Shown one piece after another: positions 16,561 through 23,439 of a stretch of DNA of 23,439 bases. Below the pieces are notes generated by a model that had not been told where the DNA came from, ran no database searches, and worked only from the letters and a program-made list of their open reading frames with translations. Every line of letters starts with the position of its first letter. Within the stretch, counting starts at the first letter, position 1. The DNA comes from CAIVSN01 sp036171455. Its GTDB lineage: Bacteria; Patescibacteriota; Gracilibacteria; BD1-5; UBA2023. The translations under genes and the position numbers were made by a program. The stretch covers positions 1 through 23,439 of the forward strand of contig JAVHRB010000002.1 of NCBI GenBank assembly GCA_036171455.1, read 5' to 3'.

Positions 16561-18777
16561 ATGACCATAAAAAACCTCGTAATCGTGGAATCCCCAGCAA
16601 AAGGAAAAACTATTGAAAAATATTTGGGGAAAGATTTCACGGTAAGAGCATCCATGGGGCACATCCGTGATTTGGAAAAAAAGGATTTAGGAATCGATAT
16701 CGAAAATGGTTTTAAACCCACGTACATCATATCTGAGGACAAGAAAAAGAATGTAAGCGACCTCAGAAAACTCGCGAAAGATGCTGAAAAAATCTGGATA
16801 GCAACGGACGAGGATCGAGAATGAGAAGCTATCGGTTGGCATTTATGTGAAGCATTAGGAATCGATGCGAAAACTACCGCTCGGATTGTATTCCACGAAA
16901 TTACGAAAACGGCGATTGAGAATGCTATCAAGACCCCCCGCAATATCGACTTGGATTTGGTGAATGCCCAACAGGCTCGACGAATTCTTGATCGACTTGT
17001 AGGTTTTAAAGTTTCTCCGGTATTGTGGCAAAAAATTAAAACCGGTTTGTCTGCTGGACGCGTACAGTCTGTTGCAGTGAAACTGATTGTGGAACGGGAA
17101 CGTGAAATTCTTGCCTTCAAGCCGGACGAATCCTGGTCTATTATGGCTCCTGTAGAACGAGATGGTATATCGTTTCAAATCGAGTTATCCAAACTCGCTG
17201 GAAAAGTTGCCAAATTAAAAACCCAAAAAGATTATGAAAAAATTCTCGGTACGCTTGGTATTGATACGACGGGAATTGCCTATAATCCATCCAAAAGGGG
17301 AGGGTTAGTTTCAGAAATAAAGGCACCCCTTAATTTTGCTCTGATTGATGCACAAATGAAGGAATCTTCTCGGACTCCAGGAGCTCCGTTTACCACTTCC
17401 ACGCTTCAACAAGAAGCAAGTAGAAAATTGGGATATGGGGTTTCCCAAACGATGAGCATCGCTCAGAGTCTCTATCAGAACGGACATATTACCTATATGC
17501 GAACTGACTCGGTAAACCTATCTGATCTCGCGATTGGAGCAGCAAAAAATTTCATAGAAAAAATCTACGGTGCGAATTATACCGTTCCCGGTGGTAGAAA
17601 ATTCAAAACGAAACAGGCGAATGCCCAAGAAGCTCACGAAGCGATACGACCGACGGACATAAATAAGACTCCTGATACGATTGGACTCGAAGCCCAGGAG
17701 GCTCGGCTGTACAAATTGATTTGGGAACGTACCGTCGCGAGCCAGATGCAAGAAGCCCTAATTGAAACGACAACCTATACGTTTTCCCCACAACAAGCTG
17801 ACGATCAGACTTGGATTTCCAAAGGGGAAGTCATTAAGTTTGCTGGTTTTATGAAACTCTATGTCGAGGGTAATGATGACGAAGAAGAATCTGATAGTAG
17901 ATCGCTTCCTAAAATTAACAAAGGGGAAACGGTCGATACCGCGGTGCTTCGGGGTTTACAATCCTTTACCCGTCCACCAGCACGATTTACGGAAGCGGCA
18001 CTCGTCAAAAAACTTGAATCCGAGGGGATTGGACGTCCTTCTACCTATGCTCCGACTATTTCCACGATCGTGGAACGTGGATACGTAGAAAAAATCGACA
18101 AGAAACTTGCTCCGACCGACATCGCATTTACCGTCAATGATTTTCTGGAGACGAGTTTTACCGACATGATGGATTACAAGTTCACCGCAAAAGTCGAAAC
18201 GGAATTCGACCTCGTCGCGGAAGGAAAACTCAGCTGGGTCGAAATGCTCGAACGGTTCTACGGTAAGTTTGAAAAAGACTTGGTAAAAGTCGGCGATATC
18301 AAGGGTAAGGTCCAGGAAAAAGTCGGTCGTGCCTGCCCGAAGTGCGAGCACGGGGAACTCATGTATAAATTCGGGAAAGCTGGAAGGTTTATCGGCTGTA
18401 ATACGTATCCTGAATGTGACTTCATCGAAAATATCCACAAACCCGGAGAAGAGGAATATCTTGCGAAACTCAAAGCGGAACACGAGGGAAAACCGTGTCC
18501 TGCCGGTGGAACCATCGTCGTGAAAAATGGACGCTTCTGACCGTTTCTCGCTTCGTCCATGTATCCCGAGATCAAATGGATTGGGAAAATACTCGACCCG
18601 AAGACTTCCGAACTCGAAAAGAAACACGGGGGAGCGAAGTGCGACCAGTGCGAGACAGGAACGATGCACGTGAAGAATTCCAAACGCGGACCGTTTCTCG
18701 CTTGTGATAAATATCCGGATTGTAAGAATGCAAAGAATTTACCAAAAGTTGCGGAAGAGGTTCCTGCTTTTGAATAA
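16561..18777 (+). CDS. topA: DNA topoisomerase I (type IA)
   Basis: The 738-aa enzyme relaxes negative supercoils by transient cutting of one strand. TOPRIM motifs: ESPAKGKTIEKYLG at the N-terminus and DEDREGEAIGWHL, where the invariant Gly88 is encoded by TGA (16822). The active-site tyrosine is Y312 in YMRTDS. The domain order (TOPRIM, central type IA core, C-terminal zinc ribbons) is standard. Ribbon 1 (from C592) and ribbon 3 (from C694) have four Cys. Ribbon 2 (from C646) keeps the fold signature GRFGPFLA but has lost three Cys, and its Gly is the second TGA (18538). Only two of its many glycines use TGA. No SD is seen; TAA ends the ORF. Confidence 0.97.
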
Positions 18778-18800
18778 TTTATTCCGAATACTTATTTATT

Positions 18801-19322
18801 ATGAAAAATAAAGAGCTTCCATTCCTCATCTTTATGTTGCTTCTTGCTCTGCTCATTCTTTGTTGAATAGGAATACTCACCTTTAATTACAAGTATCCGC
18901 TCAATGAAGAATGAGTTGCAAATATTACTTCTATGGAGGGCCCTTTAGATTTGGAGATTTGTTCGAGGTCGTATTCTAATAATTGTTTTTTTTCTCGTCC
19001 ACTTTGGAGGCATAGTTCTACTAAAATATGTTATACCTTCACATTTCAGGAGAAGTTATACACAGATTGCTGATATTTTCTCCCAGGCAACCTTACTAAA
19101 ATTGTATATTCAGAAGCCGAAGTTCGATCGAAATTGCTGAAAAATATAAATACTTCAGGAGAATGATGTGATGCTATAAATTCTGATTGTACGAATTCAA
19201 TATCACAATCATTTTCTGCTTTGAATCAATTAATGACTCAGACAAACGGTACGGCAAAAATTCGTTTTTCATCAATAAAGCCGCAATCAAGAAATCAAAT
19301 AGAATCTGCTGATAATAACTAA
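18801..19322 (+). CDS. Small N-terminally membrane-anchored protein, unknown
   Basis: The 173-aa ORF has TGA read as Gly at several sites, including CGIG inside the hydrophobic segment. Residues 7-29 (PFLIFMLLLALLILCGIGIL) form a membrane anchor or uncleaved signal after a basic MKNKE start, so the rest (about 140 aa) is probably extracytoplasmic. That part holds seven Cys (for example LEICSRSYSNNCFF, KICYTF, TDCGYF, GEGCDAINSDC), suggesting disulphides. The Ser/Asn-rich tail is polar. Architecture resembles a minor pilin-like or small secreted protein, but no prepilin motif is clear. It starts 23 nt after topA and ends 25 nt before trpS, so the three may be an operon. Confidence 0.75.
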
Positions 19323-19347
19323 TTTATTTATTTATTTTATTTATTTC

Positions 19348-20328
19348 ATGACAAAAAATATAATTACTGGAGTCAAATCTACCGGTTCAAGTATGCATCT
19401 AGGAAATCTTATAGGTGCCGTATTGCCTTTTGAACGTCATGCTGCTGGTAATATCGCTGCAATATTCATCGCAGATTTACATTCGCTTACGAGTGTAAAA
19501 GATGGGGATGTACTTCGTTCTCAGACCTTGGAAGTCGCTATAGAATACCTTGCGATTTTTGGAATCAATACCCCAATTACGATTTTTCGTCAGTCGGATA
19601 TTCGTTCAATCGAGCGACTCATGTGGATACTTGCAAACGTCACCCCATATTCACTCATGCTGCGAGCGCATAGTTTCAAAGATGCGGAATCAAAAAATAG
19701 TGACATTAATATGGGAGTGTTTAACTATCCTATTCTCATGGCGGCAGATATTCTTTGATATGATATCGATGTGGTTCCGGTAGGAAAAGATCAGATTCAA
19801 CATTTAGAAATGACTCGTGATATTGCTCGATATTTTAACAAAACCTACGGAGCTGAATTATTTAAGGAACCAGAGGCAATTATCGATGAAGCTGTTGCTG
19901 TTCTTCCCGGTATTGACGGTAGGAAAATGAGCAAAAGCTACGATAATTTCATCGGAATTTTCGACGATGAAAAAACGCTAAAAAAACGAGTAATGTCTAT
20001 TGTTACTGATTCCAAAGGTGTAGATGAAACGAAGGATTCGGATACCTGCAATATTTTCGCGCTTCTCAAAGTGTTTGGAACTGCGGAACAAATTACTACC
20101 GTGCGTGAAAAATACACTACCGTAAACTCTGGATTCGGTTACGGCCATGCAAAACTTATACTTATCGAAGCCTTGACGGAATATCTCCGACCGTATCGTG
20201 AAACTCGGAAAGAACTCCTTTCAAATATTCCTTTCGTCGAGCAAAAACTCGCAGAATGAGCAAAAATGATGAATGCCCGGCTCGATGCGAAAATGCATGA
20301 AGTTCTCCGTCTCGTCGGGGTGAATTAA
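19348..20328 (+). CDS. trpS: Tryptophanyl-tRNA synthetase
   Basis: The 326-aa class I synthetase is of normal bacterial length. The HIGH-type motif is TGSSMHLGN (H17-N20), MAADILGYDIDVVPVGKDQIQHLE is the typical Trp-binding and dimer region, and the catalytic loop is GRKMSKSYDN (KMSKS 193-197). TGA encodes Gly137 and Gly304. It charges tRNA-Trp. In this organism UGA is glycine, so tRNA-Trp must read only UGG, and misreading of UGA by Trp would have to be avoided. No SD; the leader is a TTTA-rich run. Its TAA overlaps the last bases of the convergent gene. Confidence 0.96.
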
Positions 20329-20891
20329 AACTCCTGCCCAAGGAATTTTTCGAGAATCGGTTTTTCGTATGCTTCATTTAACCGTATGAGTTCCGGTTTC
20401 GTTAGACCGGTAATATCTGCTCGGACTTTCGCTTGGGTAAATCCGAGCTCACTTTGAAACAGCTGTGATAAATATTGAAAGTGTCGACGTTGGATGCCCG
20501 GTCAAGTATCCGTAAATTTATGATGGAGCAAAAATGTTTTCGCGAGGTGTTCATAGAACGGATAAAATGGTTCAAAATCTGCGTCACGTAATCTTCCGAG
20601 ACGATCTTTTGTCGTTTGAAGTACAGAATGTAGCTGGAGGTATTCTTTGTTAGCGAGGAGCATAGATAAATCGATAGCTTCTTCAAAACCTCCGAAAAAT
20701 ATTTTCGGATTAATTCGGATTACCGTATCTCATTCATGGAGAAGTGTATCATTGTTTTTCATACAAAGGACAACCAATAGCTGATTCATCATGCTTTTTG
20801 CACAATCATTTGGTGATATCGGCGTACCATTAAATGTGAAGTGTCCACACTTTTTCGCCCAGGGATTTTTTTCAAAATCGCTCAGATACCC
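20325..20891 (-). CDS. Unknown helical protein, 3' portion after an apparent frameshift
   Basis: This frame encodes about 188 coherent residues (GYLSDFEKNPWAKKCGHFTF through EKPILEKFLGQEF) and ends in TAA at 20327-20325. There is no in-frame ATG, GTG or TTG where the coherent sequence begins; the first is ATG 20792, about 33 residues in. It therefore looks like the continuation of the frame that starts at 21421, displaced by -1. Two TGA codons are read as Gly (HEGDT and DTGPG). It contains NDCAKSMMNQLLVVLCM and a Leu-rich helical tail. No family was recognised. Its stop overlaps the convergent trpS stop by 3 nt. Confidence 0.65.
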
Positions 20892-21421
20892 ATTGGAATC
20901 AAGTACTCGAGGAGTTGTTTTCTTGTTACGTCAAGCTGCTGGTATTCGCTGATAATCTCGTAGAGTGTGGCATGATCGGTTTCCTTTGACAAAATTTTGT
21001 CTCGGATGGGTTCCGTCTCAAAATATTCGTTGCGAATCTTGTTTGCCGTATCGAGTAGGATGGTATAAAATTCCTGTGGTACCTGCTTATGCGTGAGGAC
21101 GAGCCGGTTCCATTTTTGTCTAGAAGTCGTTTTCCAGTGTTCAAAATCGTTGATTTCCGCGCTTCTCAAAAAACCTACTGCCAGTTGACTCAGTCGGTTC
21201 AGTTCTGATCGGTACGTTTGGAATGAGAGTTCCATTACGTCGAGCAGACGTCGGAATTCTGGAAATTTTTCAGAATATATCTCTCTGAGACGGATATACT
21301 TTATTCTATCTTCAGTTTTTGTTTGGAAATCTATAAAATACGGATCTCATTCCGATAATGGAGTATACTTAACGGGATTCTCAGATATAATTTCCTCGTC
21401 GGGCAGAGTATCGATATTCAT
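20720..21421 (-). CDS. Unknown helical protein, 5' portion (apparent frameshift near 20890)
   Basis: ATG 21421 opens a frame that reads MNIDTLPDEEIISENPVKY and continues in helical, charged sequence to LLEYLIPMG at about 20889. One TGA=Gly occurs in LSEGDPYF. Beyond that, the frame runs only in code 25 to TAA at 20722 with less protein-like sequence, while a different frame takes over with good coding character. One missing G in the GGG run at plus 20889-20891 would join them as ...IPMG-YLSDFEKN..., making a protein of about 365 aa. The cause may be a sequencing or assembly slip, a real frameshift mutation, or recoding. No known domain. It is divergent from hflX. Confidence 0.65.
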
Positions 21422-21473
21422 TTCCAAGGGTAATGATTTGAATAAATCTAATTAATTATTGAATAAGTCAAAT

Positions 21474-22592
21474 ATGAAAACGATAATCGTAGATATCGCT
21501 CCATATGCTCTGAGTCGAGATGAGCTCGATATTCGAATGGTCGAACTCGCTTCTTTAGTTTCCACCTATGGGGGCGTAACCATTGTAAAAGAAGTACAGA
21601 AGCGGGATACTCCAGATTACCGAACCTATATCGGCAGTGGAAAACTCGATGAAATTATCGCTGAGGGGGAATTGCTCGGAGCTGAGTTACTGATTATAGG
21701 GAATATCATGAAACCATCACAAATATACCAAGTGAACGAGATTTTACGTGAGAAAAAATCAAAAATCCAGGCATGGGATCGAGTAGATCTGATTTTGAAA
21801 ATATTTGCCCAACATGCGAATTCCCCAGAGTCAAAACTCCAGATAGAACTTGCAAGTATCAAACATATGGGTCCGCGTATCTATGGTATGGGAATGGATC
21901 TTTCTCGTCAATGAGGTGGATCAAAAAATGCCAAATGACAGGGGGAAACCAATACAGAAATCATGAAACGGCATCTGCGAGAGCAGACAGAAAAGATTCA
22001 GGAGAAACTTACTGTCTATGAGCGAACTCGCAGCGAGCATCGGAAGAACCGAAAGCGTCGAGGTTTTCTTACTATAGGGATTGTCGGGTATACGAATGCC
22101 GGGAAATCCACACTTTTTAATCTGCTGACCAAAAAACACGTCATCGCTGAGGATAAACTATTTGCTACGCTGTGAACTCATGTAGGAAGACTCTATCTAG
22201 CAAATACGGTTGAGGATGAAACGGAATACCATTCCGGTATACAACTTCTCCTTTCTGATACAATCGGGTTTATTCGAGATTTACCTCCGAATCTTATCGC
22301 CGCGTTCCATTCCACCTTGGAAGATTCGATAGAATCAGATATTCTCTTGCACGTAATTGATGCAAATGATCCGAACATGCTGGAAAAAATTGAAATCGTT
22401 GAGGAAACGCTTCGCAAGATCGAGGCAAAAGCTCCACGAATCCGCGTATATAACAAGGTTGATATTCGAGGGCCTCAGAAAATTATGGATACCGATTCTC
22501 CCGAAATCCTCGGAAATGCCCGAATCAGTGCCGTAACTGGAGAGGGGATTGAGGATTTGAAAAAAGTGATACGTGCAGTACTAGAGAAATAG
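21474..22592 (+). CDS. hflX: HflX-family ribosome-associated GTPase
   Basis: The 372-aa protein has three TGA codons read as Gly (residues 147, 155 and 234), the first at the conserved RQGGG start of the HflX linker. Domain order: N-terminal HflX domain (residues 1-145; RDTPDYRTYIGSGKLDEI), coiled linker, then the G domain with P-loop GYTNAGKST (from residue 205), FATL, switch DTIGFIRDLP and NKVD. HflX binds the 50S subunit and splits or rescues stalled ribosomes under stress. The G domain ends after the SAVTGEGI motif, without the longer C-terminal extension of E. coli HflX. ATG 21474 gives MKTIIVDIAPYAL; an in-frame TTG 21459 is an alternative. No SD. Converges with the LamG gene. Confidence 0.95.
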
Positions 22593-22610
22593 GATTTTCA
22601 GAGAATGAGA

Positions 22611-23439
22611 CTATTTCGATAGCTTATAGAGGTTTTCAACTTCAGCTTCTGATAGGGCACGATTGTAGAACCTAACTTCATCCATATAGGCATCGGATTC
22701 AGCCGGACGATAATATACTGTATCTCCAAGTACCCAATTGGTAGTCGAAGTGTTCCACATTGCGATTTGATTCCAGGCAGTATGAGTCACTATGCCACAA
22801 TTTATACCATTAACATAGGTTGTAAAAGCAGTTTTAGTCCCATCAAAAACAAAGGTAACATTATTCCATTGGTTCTGTCCGAAAGCTGAGGAGCATCACA
22901 GATTCATTGCCACGTCATTGTTCGCATTTCCCGCATTGTAGATATGAAAGGAATTATCGGCTGTTGATACTCCATCAGCATACCCCTGTGCAATATAATC
23001 ATAGTATAATCCTAGTCCTCTCTGATATGATGAATTCCATGGTTGTGGCTGTGGAAAGCCAAGGAATGTAACAGATTTCGTATTGATTGGATATGACCAA
23101 AACGAAAAAGTTGCAGATGTTGGATTGATACTGAACGGTTTGGCAATGGAAATGTATTTCATGTTTCCCATGAGCAAGGCTTTTCCTATTTTCCCATTTA
23201 CCGTACTAGCTCATGATATTAATCCATTATTTCCGTTTCCGCTCAGGTCAGTGAGTTTTCCGTCAGCTCCAACTGTTTCCATATCCCAATATCCCACCAA
23301 ACTCCTATCAAACTTTGCTAGTTTTTTTCCATCTGGATTCTGAGTAGAAAATCCAGTTATGAGAGATTCTCCCGTTCCACTCAAACTATCATCCCTCGAA
23401 AACACCGCCGTATACCCCGTACTCGTACTCACGACATCA
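22611..23439 (-). CDS. LamG-domain surface protein, C-terminal part (5' end outside window)
   Basis: The frame runs off the window edge and ends in TAG at 22613-22611, giving at least 275 aa with two TGA=Gly codons. It holds a LamG/concanavalin A-like domain: LVGYWDMETVGADGKLTDLSGNGNNGLIS opens the domain, TATFSFW-type strands follow in the centre, and YMDEVRFYNRALSEAEVENLY closes it, the usual signature of LamG_3 domains. These bind carbohydrates or mediate adhesion outside the cell. The preceding GESLITGFSTQNPDGKKLAKFD segment resembles regions between a pilin-like N-terminus and LamG domains, but the N-terminus is not visible, so that is inference. The gene converges with hflX, 18 nt apart, with no obvious terminator. 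Confidence 0.88.

Noticed and set aside
17956..18669. A 237-aa minus-strand ORF
   Set aside because: It is fully antisense to the topA coding region, which is unambiguous from its motifs.
20926..21144. A 72-aa minus-strand ORF in a third frame
   Set aside because: It overlaps the 21421 frame, ends in TAA, and has composition typical of a shadow frame.

Overview
The window reads coherently only if UGA is translated as glycine (genetic code 25). That code is known from the candidate phyla Absconditabacteria (SR1) and Gracilibacteria (BD1-5), so I infer a small-genome CPR/Patescibacteria organism from one of these lineages. The evidence is direct. In-frame TGA codons sit at family-invariant glycines: DxDREGE of topoisomerase I (16822-16824), both glycines of the PTGxLHIG motif of glutamyl-tRNA synthetase (12496-12498 and 12481-12483), and the GGGS segment of HflX (21912-21914). 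With the standard code most genes here would be shattered; with TGA=Gly they close into full-length ORFs ending in TAA or TAG. Most genes have no clear Shine-Dalgarno sequence and follow AT-rich leaders.

Left third (1-8645, all + strand): a 696-aa protein with four exact 105-residue modules; a YgjP/SprT-like metalloprotease; an aminoglycoside-phosphotransferase-type kinase overlapping a histidine phosphatase; a class 1A-like dihydroorotate dehydrogenase with its own promoter, good SD and terminator and no UGA codon; a second 582-aa paralogue of the four-module repeat protein; and an MTH1-like Nudix hydrolase. The two repeat proteins are the most novel content.

Middle (8646-16322, mixed strands): an orphan gene and a possible tiny ORF on the minus strand; a Pro/Thr-rich lipoprotein and a 96-aa orphan on the plus strand, each with an intrinsic terminator; gltX and an orphan upstream of it on the minus strand; an orphan on the plus strand behind a strong promoter and three tandem 18-bp operator-like repeats; and a minus-strand diguanylate cyclase.

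Right third (16323-23439): topA, a small membrane-anchored protein and trpS on the plus strand; a convergent minus-strand gene that appears split by a -1 frameshift; hflX on the plus strand; and the C-terminal part of a LamG-domain surface protein on the minus strand, running off the window end. No tRNA, rRNA, CRISPR or transposase was recognised. Housekeeping genes (topA, gltX, trpS, hflX) mixed with lineage-specific orphans suggest a chromosomal locus rather than a plasmid or phage. All translations and counts were made by hand reading.
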